DNA from: JAZBPO01 sp963691775
GTDB lineage: Bacteria; Pseudomonadota; Gammaproteobacteria; Pseudomonadales; Azotimanducaceae
Assembly: GCA_963691775.1 (NCBI GenBank)
Contig: OY829369.1
Span: 4,278,001 to 4,342,000 of the forward strand
DNA: 64,000 bases
Direction of reading: 5' to 3'
Shown: positions 27,945 through 38,935 of the stretch, piece by piece
Layout of the letters: every line of letters begins with the position of its first letter
Position numbering within the stretch: position 1 is the stretch's first letter
The notes under the pieces: model-generated
Databases searched by the model: none
The model's input: the letters and a program-made list of their open reading frames with translations, nothing else
What the model was told of the DNA's origin: nothing
Translations under genes and position numbers: made by a program

Positions 27945-29059
27945 GTCGTGTGCATTGGCTTCTCCGCCTCGATTGACACGCTGACATCAGATCGGGCGAT
28001 CGAGGAGCGGACCGTCCAGACTGGCGTCGGCGACTCGGCCGTGAAGGTTGCGCGCATCCAGGACCTAACGGACTCCGGCGTACGTTTCCGCGGCACGCTC
28101 CCACCGCGCTGTCTGAAGCAGGCGAAAAGCGTCGAGGTAATGTTGCCCTGGCTCCACCTGCGAGGGGTCTCGGCCGGCGACTCCTCGAACGCGCTGAAAT
28201 CGTTGCTGGGCGAGGACGCGCCACGGCTGCCGGCCAACACGATCTCCCCCCTCAAGCAGCGCTGGACCGCGGGCTAGACAGCCTGGCGCCAGCAAAGCCT
28301 TGAGGTCGAACGCTTCGCCTACTGGTGGGTTGACGGCATCTACACGAACATCCCCATGAATGCCCGGTTCTGCCCGCTCGTGATCATTGACGTGACTGAG
28401 CGGGGCCACAAGGAACTCGTCGCCGTCGAGGACGGTATCCGTGAATCCGAAAAGAGCTGGACCGAGCTACTTGAAGTTCTGCGCGGACGCGGGCTCGCGA
28501 CGCCGTCCAAGCTGGCCGTCTCGCACGGTGCGCTATAGTTCTGGAAGGTTCTGGCGAAGGTCTATCCGGAAACTCGAGGCCAGTGCTGCTCGGTCCGCAA
28601 GACGCCCAGCGTGCTGGGAAAGCGCCTAAAGTCTGTACAGGGGAAGCCGAAGACGGATTTTCGCCAGGTTTGGCAGGCGCCAACGGGAAAGACAGCCGCG
28701 AAGGCCTTCGACACGATGGTGGCAAGCTTCGAGGCGCAGTGTTCGAGGGCCGTCTGGATGTTTACGAGAGACCGGAACGAGCTGCTAGCCTTCTACGATT
28801 TCCCGGCCGAGCACTGCACGCACCTACGTAGAAAGAACCCATCGACTCAACGTTCGCGGCGGAGCGACTGAGTACGGCGAAGACGCGGAACTGAGGCTCT
28901 CGAGAAACAACGCTGTCGTTGGCCTTTCGGTTCCTGCGAAGTGCGCGGAGAGGCTGGCGCCGGATCGTGGGATTCGACCAGCTCGAACAGGTCGTCAACG
29001 ACGTCGAGTTCAGGGATGGCGAACGGCAGGGCGAGGTATCAGCGAAGGTCGCCGCCTGA
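27945..29059 (+). pseudogene. Decayed IS256-family (mutator-type) transposase
   Basis: Conceptual translation shows IS256-family blocks in order: SGVRFRGTLPPRCLKQAKSVEVMLPWLHLRGVS, FAYWWVDGIYTNIP, PLVIIDVTERGHKELVAVEDGIRESEKSW, VLAKVYPETRGQCC, FDTMVASFEAQCSRAVW, DRNELLAFYDFPAEHCTHLR. In-frame TAGs at 28275 and 28536 and a frameshift near 28845 (before STFAAERLSTAKTRN) disable it. The N-terminal region and left IS end are missing or unrecognisable. Confidence 0.85.
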
Positions 29060-29064
29060 CCCAA

Positions 29065-29085
29065 CACAGTTTTTGACAATGACCC
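29065..29085 (+). repeat. Right terminal inverted repeat remnant of the IS256-family element
   Basis: ACACAGTTTTTGACAATGACC lies just after the transposase remnant and has the ACTGTGT/TTGTCAAAA character typical of IS256-family ends (read on the minus strand). No partner was found at the left side. Confidence 0.55.
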
Positions 29086-29206
29086 TACGACTTTCTTTGT
29101 GTATGTCTGCAATCCGTGCCTCACGGGGTGTTGACGCGGTTATAGAGCGTCTACGTCGCCTAACCTAAGGCGCTTAACGCGAAACGCGCGAGGCCACGAT
29201 CCAAAC

Positions 29207-30028
29207 ATGAACAAACTCCAGGAAGTCGGTGCAGGCCTGCTTTTGCTCTTCGGCAGCGACGGCCCCGCGGCGCAGCGCGCAGGCGATGCGCTGCTTGAGG
29301 ACCGAATCGCAGAAGCCGTGGAGGAGGGTGGATTCGCCTCCGTCGCCTATGATGCGTGGCGAAAGGTTCCTGGCGACATGTCGAGGCTCGAGTTCGACGG
29401 TATTCGTCTCATTAGGGGGAACGGAACGGTCGAGGTCGCCTCGGCTGAGATGGAGGTGTTCTCCCAGGCGCTCGGGTTCGAAGGCGGACGCTTCGAGTGG
29501 GAGAGTGAATCGGTCGCGTGGAACTTTGATGCGGTGAACATAGTTCCAGGAGGATTGTTCAGCGGGGCGCTAAGTATCTCTGCTCGCGGGCTCGTGCCAG
29601 AACCGGCCAAGCCAATGTCCGATTGCCCAGACACTTACAGCGCAGGGTGCGCGCTGCTTCGCATCGGGACGGGGGCGATCGATCGGTTCGAGATGCTTTT
29701 CGAAAAGCGTGGCCGAGCGGCGGTAGTGACGCTTGGCTGGCGATCAGATGGCATGTGTCATGTTGTCTGGTCTGCGGATGGTCGCGGAAGTGCAGACCTT
29801 GCGACCTGGGGGCGAGTCTACTTGGGTGCGCCTTCGGCGATGCTGTTTTCAATAGCGAATGCGGACTGCTCGGTTTTCGAAGGCGATGAGATTGACTTGG
29901 GCGCACTGCGAATCGCCGCAACAAGTGTGACGGAGGTCGACGGGTCCGTCTTGATGGAAGCGACTCCCGTTCTCGCAACGACGCTCTTCGGCCTCGTCGC
30001 TGAGTCGTACGCCTATCTGCTGGAGTAG
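29207..30028 (+). CDS. Hypothetical protein, 273 aa
   Basis: An open frame with normal codon use from ATG 29207 to 30028. Not recognised. The N-terminus has a short hydrophobic run (VGAGLLLLFGS) but no clear signal peptide. The body is beta-rich and acidic, with four Cys residues (in MSDCPDTYSAGCALL, GMCHVV and ANADCSVF) that could form disulfides, and repeated 'GxFSGALSISARGL'-like strands suggesting a beta-sandwich. No strong ribosome site is seen. It sits alone between IS debris and a tRNA, so it may be island cargo. Confidence 0.55.
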   Translation: MNKLQEVGAGLLLLFGSDGPAAQRAGDALLEDRIAEAVEEGGFASVAYDAWRKVPGDMSRLEFDGIRLIRGNGTVEVASAEMEVFSQALGFEGGRFEWESESVAWNFDAVNIVPGGLFSGALSISARGLVPEPAKPMSDCPDTYSAGCALLRIGTGAIDRFEMLFEKRGRAAVVTLGWRSDGMCHVVWSADGRGSADLATWGRVYLGAPSAMLFSIANADCSVFEGDEIDLGALRIAATSVTEVDGSVLMEATPVLATTLFGLVAESYAYLLE

Positions 30029-30042
30029 GTGATGCGGGGAGA

Positions 30043-30119
30043 TGGCGGGCGCGGGAGGATTCGAACCCCCGACCTTTCGGTTCGTAGCCGAATGCTCTAT
30101 CCAACTGAGCTACGCGCCC
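30043..30119 (-). tRNA. tRNA-Arg(ACG), CCA encoded
   Basis: A 77-nt tRNA on the minus strand: acceptor GGGCGCG pairs with CGCGCCC, D-arm GCTCAGTTGGATAGAGC, anticodon stem-loop TTCGG-CTACGAA-CCGAA with anticodon ACG, T-loop TTCGAAT and encoded CCA (TGG on the plus strand at 30043-30045). In E. coli tRNA-Arg(ACG) genes directly follow tRNA-Ser(GCU) after csrA; here it is about 24 kb away and inverted. Confidence 0.97.
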
Positions 30120-30161
30120 TTCAAGATGTCCTCGCAGAGCCGTGCTTTGCGAAGGCTGCGG

Positions 30162-30190
30162 ATCATCCCAGTGCACTCCTAGATCGTCAA
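30162..30190 (-). promoter_or_regulatory. Promoter of tRNA-Arg(ACG)
   Basis: On the minus strand TTGACG (30190-30185), a 17-bp spacer and GATGAT (30167-30162) lie about 43 bp upstream of the tRNA 5' end. Good spacing and a 5/6 match at -35. Confidence 0.6.
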
Positions 30191-30348
30191 GCGTCGCGCC
30201 GTGCAGGGCCGCCAGTTTCCCATTCCTGATAGAATTATTGGCTGATCTGCGTCGGTTCAAGACGACGCTCGGATAGACACTGCACTTCGGGACTGCACCG
30301 CGGCGGAAGGTTCGCGACATCTCGACGGCGAATCGGAGTCGTCACGCA

Positions 30349-32769
30349 TTGATTTTCCATCGTCCGTTCACTGAGCGCCGGCATTATGCGGTGGCGCTTA
30401 CGTGCGCGTTGGTGTTTTTCTGGTCTCCCCTCGGGGCCCTAGCGCTCGCATCCGACGCACGCCTGGCGCGAATTACCCCTACCCAGTTTGAAGCGGACAG
30501 GATCGATATCGTCATAGACGGCCGCCTTGACGAGGCGGTTTGGGCGGCGCTGCCTGTGCATGACGAGTATCTGATCATCGAGCCGGACACGCTCGACGAC
30601 CCTGAGTATCGCACCGAGCTCCGTTTCGCCTATACCGAGCGTGGGCTCTACGTAGGTGTCATGTCCTTTCAGCCCCACGACACGCTGGTGACGCGCATTT
30701 CGCAGCGCGATCAGCGCATCAATCGCGACGATGTCTCGATCACGATCGATCCAACCGGTGAAGGCCTCTACGGGTACTGGTTCTCGGTTTCCCTCGGCGG
30801 GACGTTGCTCGACGGCACGGTCGTGCCGGAACGCAACTTTTCCAATCAGTGGGATGGGGCCTGGTCCGGTGCGCAGGCGGTCGTGGAGGGTGGCTGGAGT
30901 GCAGAGTTCTTCCTGCCCTGGGCGATGATGGCGATGCCCGAGGCTGAGGGTGATCAGCGCACGATTTCCTTCTACACGTCCAGACGCGTTGCCCATCTCG
31001 ACAAGCGTTACGCCATGCCTGCGCTGCCGCGCACCAAGCCGCAGTTCATGTCCGTCCTTCGCCAGGTTGACCTCGCAAACATCGCGCCGCAGCAACAGCG
31101 CACGCTCTATCCTTTTTCAGCCGCCACCTTCGACGCGCGGGAGGGTGATCTGGAGTCTCGCGTAGGTGCAGATGTGTACTTCAGGCCGACGCTGAATACG
31201 CAGGTCTCTGCCACGTTCAATCCTGACTTCGGGACGGTTGCGCAAGATGAACCGGTGGTGAACCTCTCCGCCTTCGAGGTTTTCTTCCGCGAGCGCCGCC
31301 CGTTCTTCCTTGAAGGGCAGGAGGTGTTCGTCAGCTCTCCGCGCGCAGCTGGAAACTACCGAGGCGGTCCGCCAGTTCTGCTCATCAACACGCGGCGAAT
31401 CGGCGCGCCGCCACCGCTTCCGAATGACGACCGGGTCACGTCCTTTTCACAGGTGGACCGCCAGCGGCTGTCAGATCTCTTCGGCGCAACGAAGTTCACC
31501 GGTCAGACAGGCAGCGTCCGCTACGGGGTCTTGACTGCTCTGGAGCAGGATACCGAAGTCTCCGGTTTCGATGCGTTGGGCGACCAAGTGGACTTTCAGG
31601 TCAAGGGGCGGCGATTCGGCGCGGCACGCGCCATCAGGGAGATCACGGAGGGTTCCACCTACAAGGCGCTCGGCGGCATGGTCACGGGCGTCGGTAAGCC
31701 AGGAGATGATGGATTCGTCGGTGCCGTCGACGCGCACCTGCTCACGGGAGACGGTGTCTGGAAGCTGGATGGCCAGGCGATGTGGTCGAATGCGGACGAC
31801 AAGCAGGGCAAGGGCATCATCGGCGACGTTGTCTACACGCCTAGCCAAGGTCGTATCCACCGCCTGGGTTTCGAGGCACTGGATGAGAATCTCGATCTCA
31901 ACGACTTCGGCTTCCTGCGTCGAAATGAGCAGATCCTGTTCGACTACCGATACGAAGAAACTCGCTCCGACCTTGATGGGCTGCGCCAGCGCCGTACAAC
32001 GCTGCGCAGCCGTCAGGGCTGGGCGCTCGACGGCAAGTTCATCAGCTCCGGCTTCTTCGCGAATAGGGAATGGACATTCAGCAATCTTGACCAGGCACGC
32101 CTCAATCTGGGCTATCGACCGCAACGGTGGGACGATCGAAACTCGCGCGGCAACGGTGCCTTCCGCATCGATACGCGCGGCGTATTTGAAGTCGGGTACA
32201 CGACGAATAGTGCCCTGCCCATTTCCTTGAGCGGTGATCTCGGCGCTCGGCACGAGGATCTGCAGGGTTTGTCCTACGATGGCCGCTTCGGAGTCGTCTG
32301 GCGTCCGAATGACCGCTTCACGGCGGACGTCGCCCTGCGCTATGCCGATCGCAACGGCTGGCTCGTTTATCGAGCGGATCGCAATTTCACGACCTACGAT
32401 GCGATCGAATGGCGCCCGGAGTTCACCTTCGACTACTTCCTATCGGCCCGTCAGCAATTGCGCGCCACCATGCAGTGGGTCGCCGTCAAAGCGAGCGAGC
32501 AGCAGTTCCTTGTCATTCGCGATGACGGTGACCTGGTCGAGCGGCCCGCCCCGGAGTCGTCGGAAGATTTCGCCATCTCCAATCTGGTCTTCCAGCTCCG
32601 CTACCGCTGGGAGATCGCGCCGCTGTCAGACCTCTTCGTGGTCTACACGCGTGGCGGTTCGCTGGATCAAACGAGCGGCAAGGACTTCGGGGACTTGCTC
32701 GCAGACAGTTTCTCCGACCCTGATTCCGATCAGTTGGTCGTGCTGCTTCGCTACCGTCTGGGCACTTGA
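30349..32769 (+). CDS. CBM9-like / DUF5916 outer-membrane protein
   Basis: 806 aa. N-terminal signal region (YAVALTCALVFFWSPLGALALA). Residues about 45-240 form a carbohydrate-binding-module-9-like domain (IDGRLDEAVWAALPVHDEYLI ... LRFAYTERGLYVGV ... WSAEFFLPWAMM). Then comes the DUF5916 segment (FNPDFGTVAQDEPVVNLSAFEVFFRERRPFFLEG) and a long beta-barrel-like C-terminus. Such proteins are outer membrane and of unknown function. The start is uncertain: the first codon here is TTG at 30349 with no clear ribosome site. It converges with the PPTase gene. Confidence 0.8.
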   Translation: MIFHRPFTERRHYAVALTCALVFFWSPLGALALASDARLARITPTQFEADRIDIVIDGRLDEAVWAALPVHDEYLIIEPDTLDDPEYRTELRFAYTERGLYVGVMSFQPHDTLVTRISQRDQRINRDDVSITIDPTGEGLYGYWFSVSLGGTLLDGTVVPERNFSNQWDGAWSGAQAVVEGGWSAEFFLPWAMMAMPEAEGDQRTISFYTSRRVAHLDKRYAMPALPRTKPQFMSVLRQVDLANIAPQQQRTLYPFSAATFDAREGDLESRVGADVYFRPTLNTQVSATFNPDFGTVAQDEPVVNLSAFEVFFRERRPFFLEGQEVFVSSPRAAGNYRGGPPVLLINTRRIGAPPPLPNDDRVTSFSQVDRQRLSDLFGATKFTGQTGSVRYGVLTALEQDTEVSGFDALGDQVDFQVKGRRFGAARAIREITEGSTYKALGGMVTGVGKPGDDGFVGAVDAHLLTGDGVWKLDGQAMWSNADDKQGKGIIGDVVYTPSQGRIHRLGFEALDENLDLNDFGFLRRNEQILFDYRYEETRSDLDGLRQRRTTLRSRQGWALDGKFISSGFFANREWTFSNLDQARLNLGYRPQRWDDRNSRGNGAFRIDTRGVFEVGYTTNSALPISLSGDLGARHEDLQGLSYDGRFGVVWRPNDRFTADVALRYADRNGWLVYRADRNFTTYDAIEWRPEFTFDYFLSARQQLRATMQWVAVKASEQQFLVIRDDGDLVERPAPESSEDFAISNLVFQLRYRWEIAPLSDLFVVYTRGGSLDQTSGKDFGDLLADSFSDPDSDQLVVLLRYRLGT

Positions 32770-32778
32770 TTCGAGGGG

Positions 32779-33444
32779 TCAAGCCGAAGGGTGACCCAAG
32801 CGGCTTCCCGTCGCGAATTGACCGACGATGCCGGCTGGCAGCGTGAACAGCTTCATGATGCTGATCACACCGGGCGTTCTATCGGCCATGCGAACTCGTG
32901 CGAGTGAATGGCTTACCGGCCCCGCGGGCTTCAGCAGCGCGAGCGCAGACATGCCTCGCGCGTCGGCCTTGAGGGCGGCTTCGACCCTGCACCAGTCTTG
33001 AATGGTTGGCTGGCCGGCGTGCGGAATGCGGCCGGCGACGCGGCCGGTAAGCGGTCTGTCGCGAGCTTCGATGTCGATGCCGAGCACCCGTCCGCTTGCG
33101 CCGCCTTCTGCAGCGGCGGCAATGATCCAGCCAGAGGCGTGTGAGAGGGACAGTGCGCGGCGCCTGCGGTCGCCGCTGAGATGCAACGGTCTGCGCCGGG
33201 TCCACAGGCGCAAGCGCACGCGCGTTGCGCAGGCGCGTCTGCCGTCGGTCGCCACAAGGCGGAGCAGAGCGCGGCCGATGAGTAGTTCGCGACGTCTGTG
33301 CTCGCGGGGGAGGGCCCGCGCGGCGAGGCGATCACGGCCCCTGAGCCACGGCGCAAGCGTGCCGAGCGTGCGCGCGTCATTACGTGCAATCAGCAGCGTC
33401 ACATTGCGTCGAGGACCGACTCGGCGGCGCCATTGGAGCGTCAA
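32779..33444 (-). CDS. 4'-phosphopantetheinyl transferase (Sfp-type)
   Basis: 221 aa. Motifs in order: RRELLIGRALLR, LSLSHASGWIIAAAA, LGIDIEARDR (metal-binding G-I-D-I-E) and WCRVEAALKAD, where most relatives have W-x-x-K-E-A-x-x-K; the first Lys is replaced. It adds phosphopantetheine from CoA to carrier proteins. It overlaps the epimerase gene by 4 and is third in an operon with a fatty acyl-AMP ligase, so the sphingolipid ACP at 50310-50549 is a likely target. Confidence 0.82.
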   Translation of the reverse strand: MTLQWRRRVGPRRNVTLLIARNDARTLGTLAPWLRGRDRLAARALPREHRRRELLIGRALLRLVATDGRRACATRVRLRLWTRRRPLHLSGDRRRRALSLSHASGWIIAAAAEGGASGRVLGIDIEARDRPLTGRVAGRIPHAGQPTIQDWCRVEAALKADARGMSALALLKPAGPVSHSLARVRMADRTPGVISIMKLFTLPAGIVGQFATGSRLGHPSA

Positions 33445-34345
33445 GGGAGAACAGTCGCCAGGCCCGATGTGAGGTCGAAGCGAGGCATCCAGCTCGCGTG
33501 CTCGCTGAAACGGGTCACGTCACAAGACCAATCGGGATGGGTGAGTTCCCGGGCCTTGCCGGGCGTGAGCATTGGCGCGTATCCGATAAGCCGTGCGCTG
33601 ATTCGATTCATCCTGCCGGCGACACTGAGCAGTCCCCTGGGTATGGCGATCAAACGCACCCGCTTGCCTGTGATGCCGGCGATGGTGGCGGCGATCTCCG
33701 GCCATCGATAGCCAGGGGCGCCGTCGCAGAGCTCGAACGGCTCTTCCTGGTGACCCGGGTGCGCAAGTGACGCAAGGATGGCGCCGATCACGTCGTCGAC
33801 GTGGATGAGCGAAACGCGATTGTCGATCGAGCCCGGCGCAGTGGCGAGACCCTTTGCGGCGCTGTCCAGCAGAGGCTGCAGTTCGACGTCGCCGGGCCCG
33901 TATACGGCGGTAGGCCGGAGGATGGTCGCTGCTGCAAGTTGCGAATTCCTTACGAGATCTTCAGCGGCGCGCTTGCTGCCCGCGTAGTCGGAGAGGTGCG
34001 GTTCCCGCGCTGCGAGGGTAGATACGTGAATCAGGTGGGCTTGGGGCGCTGCGGTGTGAAGTGCATCGAGTACGGCCTGTGTACCGGCGACGTTCACGGC
34101 ATCAAAGGCGGTGCGATCGACCCCGCGCACGGCGCCGGCAAGGTGGACAACAGCATTCGCGCCCCCGGCCCACGTCTGGAGCGCTGCGCGGTCGGCCAGG
34201 GAGCCGCGTACGGTGGTCAGGCCGCGCCCCTCGGGGATCGGGCGGCGCACGAGTGCGCGAACGCTGTGGCCAGCACTGGTCAGCTCTAAGACCAGGCGCC
34301 GACCAATGAAGCCCGTGGCGCCCGTGACGGCGATCTGCATGGGGA

Positions 34346-34349
<4 letters not shown>
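33441..34349 (-). CDS. NAD(P)-dependent epimerase/reductase, ceramide-reductase (CerR)-like candidate
   Basis: 302 aa extended SDR: N-terminal ITVTGATGFIGRR-type loop (AVTGATGFIGRRLVLEL), 'VVHLAGAVRG', catalytic YxxxK in SDYAGSKRAAEDLV, then RPTAVYGPGD. A nearby ATG nine bases in is an alternative start. In Caulobacter crescentus an SDR of this type, clustered with serine palmitoyltransferase, reduces the keto group of 3-oxo-ceramide. The operon here (acyl-AMP ligase, SDR, PPTase) in the same neighbourhood supports that role, but the substrate is inferred. Confidence 0.75.
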
Positions 34350-36115
<1,766 letters not shown>

Positions 36116-36165
36116 TATGGATTCATATGACGCGCCTGGCACGCGCGGGCAGTGTAAGGAATCGA

Positions 36166-37017
36166 ATGAACGCAGAGAAACGGGGGCTAGACGGTATCGT
36201 CGCTGGCGTGCTCGCTGGGGAGCGCCCTGGGCCGTCAGAGCTATCTGAGGCGGAGAAGGTTGCGCTCAAGGTTCTGATCGACATCGACGGACGACCGATG
36301 CTTGCCCGCGTCCTTGACGTGGTGCAGCGATCCTTGCCGGATCGCGTCCCTCTGATAGCGGGCCCGGACGATGAGCGACTGCCCGCTGCGGGCTGGCTTG
36401 TCGACGCCATCGAAAACGGTCGCGTTATGCGGGTCGGCGCCGCGTCTTCTCCCAGTCGATCAGCGCGAGCGCTGGTTGAGGCTGGACTTGCCGGGGGCGC
36501 AGCGGCAGTGGCGATCACCACAGGCGACCACCCGCTGCTCACACCCGAGACCTTCCGGTGCTTCATCGCGGATGCGCTCGCGACGGACGCGGAGGCCGTT
36601 GTCGGCTTGGCCGACTATACGGCCGTCAAGGATGCGTTCCCTGCTTCCCGGCGGACGGCGCTGCGGTTTTCTGATGGTTTTCGCTGCGGGTGCAATCTGT
36701 TCCTGTTTCGCGGTGCGGGCGCGATGCGCGTGCTCGATTTCTGGCAGGAGGTCGAGCAGGAGCGCAAACGGCCGGACCGCATCCTTCGCCGCCTCGGTGC
36801 GGGGTTGGCCGTGCGCTACCTTGCGGGCCGCTTGCCCCTTGCCGACGCCGTTGCGCAGCTTGGTCGCATCACGAGCGCTCGAATTGCCACGGTGCTTGTG
36901 CCTGATCCGGACGCAGCAGTCGATGTCGACAATCTTGAGGACCTTGCGACGGTGCGTGCCCGTTGGGCGGCGCGCGTCGCTCAGGATTCGGCCGCAATCG
37001 GTCCCGTGAACACGTGA
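36166..37017 (+). CDS. MobA-like nucleotidyltransferase, head-group activation candidate
   Basis: 283 aa. The ATG at 36166 is preferred to 36127 because AAGGA lies 5 bases upstream and the nucleotide-binding start IVAGVLAG follows closely. Features of the NTP_transf_3 fold: VLAGERPG, LIDIDGRPMLARVLDVV, ITTGDHPLLTPETF and a late DVDNLEDL metal motif. A nucleotidyltransferase (reported as a cytidylyltransferase) acts in Caulobacter ceramide-phosphoglycerate synthesis, and this gene is in a comparable neighbourhood. Substrate is inference. Its 3' end overlaps the convergent phosphoesterase by 37 bp. Confidence 0.72.
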   Translation: MNAEKRGLDGIVAGVLAGERPGPSELSEAEKVALKVLIDIDGRPMLARVLDVVQRSLPDRVPLIAGPDDERLPAAGWLVDAIENGRVMRVGAASSPSRSARALVEAGLAGGAAAVAITTGDHPLLTPETFRCFIADALATDAEAVVGLADYTAVKDAFPASRRTALRFSDGFRCGCNLFLFRGAGAMRVLDFWQEVEQERKRPDRILRRLGAGLAVRYLAGRLPLADAVAQLGRITSARIATVLVPDPDAAVDVDNLEDLATVRARWAARVAQDSAAIGPVNT

Positions 37018-37892
37018 TGGGCGATCTCGCCTTCCAGACCAGTCGCGATCACTTCGATCCGGTGTTTGCGGCCGCGCCGCTCTATGCGATAGCGAAGCCA
37101 CGCGGCGCGATGGTCTCCGTTCTGAGCGCTCGCGGATGCAGAGGGTGCCTGAACGACGGGCACGGGTGCATGCTGCACGCGCAAGCGGTGGCCATGGCCA
37201 TGCAAGACCAGCTCGGTTCCGCTTTCCAGCAGCATGCGCTGGAAGGCCGGTGCGTCGACGAGGCGCTTGCGCCACTTGTCGAGGCCCGGCAGCGGCGCGT
37301 GATGAACCAGACAGACCCGAACGTATCCCGCTCGACCTGTGGCATCGAGCACGGCTTGGGTGCGCGCGCGCTGGATACGGCCGAGTCTGCCGGTGGCCAG
37401 GAACCAGGGCGCGGCCCAGGCGCTGTCGAGGCCGATGAGCGCGACCGGCCCGCGCAGGCGCACCCAGGGGAATCCTTCGGTCCCGTCGTCGGAACACATG
37501 AATGGCGCCCAGGTTCGGAACATGGTGTTTGCGGGATCGGCAACGTAAAGGTCGTGATTGCCCGGAATGACGCTGACGCGTTCGGGATTGCCGAGGGAGG
37601 AGAGCCAGCTCGCGGCATCGTCGACCTCCTGCGGCAATCCGATATGCGTCAGATCGCCCGTGACGACCCAGTCTTCGATTCCGGCGGAGCGGACGCCGTC
37701 CACGAGCTGCTCGACGATGGCGCGATCATGGTAGGCCGCGCGCTTGCGACGCCACGAGAGCCAGCCAAGGATTCGCTTGTCTCTCAGTACGCTCGGATCG
37801 ACGGAACCAAGATCTGTGAGGTGCGGATCGGAGAGATGGGCGAACTCGAAGGTGCCGTCGTCTGCCGGCGTGAAGGAGTCGAGCTGTTCCAT
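36981..37892 (-). CDS. Calcineurin-like metallophosphoesterase
   Basis: 303 aa with the full metal set: D-x-H in HLSDPHL (residues 19-25), GDLT (GDxx), GNHD, HHAPLP and the C-terminal HGHGHR. The fold belongs to the CpdA/UDP-diacylglucosamine-hydrolase-like superfamily. In this lipid locus it may cleave a nucleotide-activated or phosphorylated head-group intermediate, but cAMP or another substrate is possible. Divergent from the lipid kinase with only 41 bp between the starts. Confidence 0.85.
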   Translation of the reverse strand: MEQLDSFTPADDGTFEFAHLSDPHLTDLGSVDPSVLRDKRILGWLSWRRKRAAYHDRAIVEQLVDGVRSAGIEDWVVTGDLTHIGLPQEVDDAASWLSSLGNPERVSVIPGNHDLYVADPANTMFRTWAPFMCSDDGTEGFPWVRLRGPVALIGLDSAWAAPWFLATGRLGRIQRARTQAVLDATGRAGYVRVCLVHHAPLPGLDKWRKRLVDAPAFQRMLLESGTELVLHGHGHRLRVQHAPVPVVQAPSASASAQNGDHRAAWLRYRIERRGRKHRIEVIATGLEGEIAHHVFTGPIAAES

Positions 37893-37933
37893 GGGATGAG
37901 CGCCGCAGCGGCCGTGACTATGCGAGCTGCATC

Positions 37934-38935
37934 GTGAATCGGATCGCGATCCTGAGCAATGCGGGCAGCGGCCGTAATCGTAAGCGCACCGAGCTTCTGC
38001 GCCTGCTGGACGCCACGAGCGGTGTCGATCAACAGGTCACGGCGGATAGCGAAGAAATAGAGGGTGCGCTCGGCCGTTTGCTTGACCGTGAACCGGCGGT
38101 GCTGGCGGTGAACGGCGGTGACGGAACGCTCCAAGCGGTTCTCACGGCATGGCATCGGGGGGTGAGGTGCGGCGCATTGCCGGAATCCCTGCCTCCGATT
38201 GCGGTGCTCCCGGCAGGAAGCACGAATATGAGCGCGCACGATCTCGGCTGTGGGGGGCGCCTCAAGCGTCGCGTTGGCGATCTGCTCGCACTGCGCGATC
38301 GGCCACCATCGGCATGGCGGATCGAGGCACGTGCGCCGCTTGCGGTCGTCGACGCAGAGGCGCAGGTGCGGCTTGGATTCTTTTTCGGCATGGGCACGAT
38401 CGTGCGCGGTATCGAGTACTGGCACGAAACGCTGCGGCACGGCGGTGGTGCAGGAGAATGGGGCGCTGGTGCGGCCTTGCTGCGCGCGGCCTGGGGCATG
38501 GCGCGCAAGGAGCCGCCGTTCGACCAGCCTGCGCGTGTGCGGATCGGGACCCGCCCAGGGCGATCCGCCGTGCCCGCGCAGCGCACAGACGTCTCGTTCC
38601 TGCTTGCGACGACCATGCGTCGGCTCTTTCTCGGTATTTCCCCGTTCTGGGGCTCGGACACAGGTCCTCTTGCGCTGACCTGGGTCGAGGACGGCGCCCG
38701 TCGACTCGTTCCGCGAGTCCCGGCGCTGCTTCGCGGTCAGGGCGATCGCCTGCCGGCCCGAGAGGGGTACCACGCGACTCGGAGTGATGAGATCGAGCTT
38801 TCCTTCGACGACCCTTGGGCAATTGATGGCGAAGTGTTCGCAGCGACTCCTCGCATGCGCCTGTCCGAGGGGCCAAGGCTGTCGTTTTTGCGTCTGGTAG
38901 ATGATCTTGGCCCGGCCGCAGGTGCAGTGCCATGA
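37934..38935 (+). CDS. Diacylglycerol/sphingoid-base-kinase-like lipid kinase
   Basis: 333 aa from a GTG at 37934. DAGK catalytic domain: N-terminal RIAILSNAGSGRN, nucleotide loop VNGGDGTLQAVL (about residues 58-69) and LPAGSTNMSAHDLG, then the beta-sandwich domain. The family includes YegS, diacylglycerol kinase, sphingosine kinase and bacterial ceramide kinase (CpgB in Caulobacter). Next to sphingolipid genes, a ceramide or long-chain-base kinase is the best guess. Its stop overlaps the next start (ATGA). Confidence 0.83.
   Translation: MNRIAILSNAGSGRNRKRTELLRLLDATSGVDQQVTADSEEIEGALGRLLDREPAVLAVNGGDGTLQAVLTAWHRGVRCGALPESLPPIAVLPAGSTNMSAHDLGCGGRLKRRVGDLLALRDRPPSAWRIEARAPLAVVDAEAQVRLGFFFGMGTIVRGIEYWHETLRHGGGAGEWGAGAALLRAAWGMARKEPPFDQPARVRIGTRPGRSAVPAQRTDVSFLLATTMRRLFLGISPFWGSDTGPLALTWVEDGARRLVPRVPALLRGQGDRLPAREGYHATRSDEIELSFDDPWAIDGEVFAATPRMRLSEGPRLSFLRLVDDLGPAAGAVP

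Noticed and set aside
29073..29078. TTGACA as a promoter -35 for the 29207 gene
   Set aside because: It lies within the IS256-type terminal repeat and has no good -10 at 16-18 bp.
6307..30119. Phage-type integration at a tRNA with duplicated 3' end
   Set aside because: I looked for a second copy of either tRNA 3' end and for an integrase gene and found neither within the window.
30029..30229. Open frame reading ...RIRTPDLSVRSRMLYPTELRALQ
   Set aside because: It is the complement of tRNA-Arg(ACG); this peptide is a well-known false gene over tRNAs.
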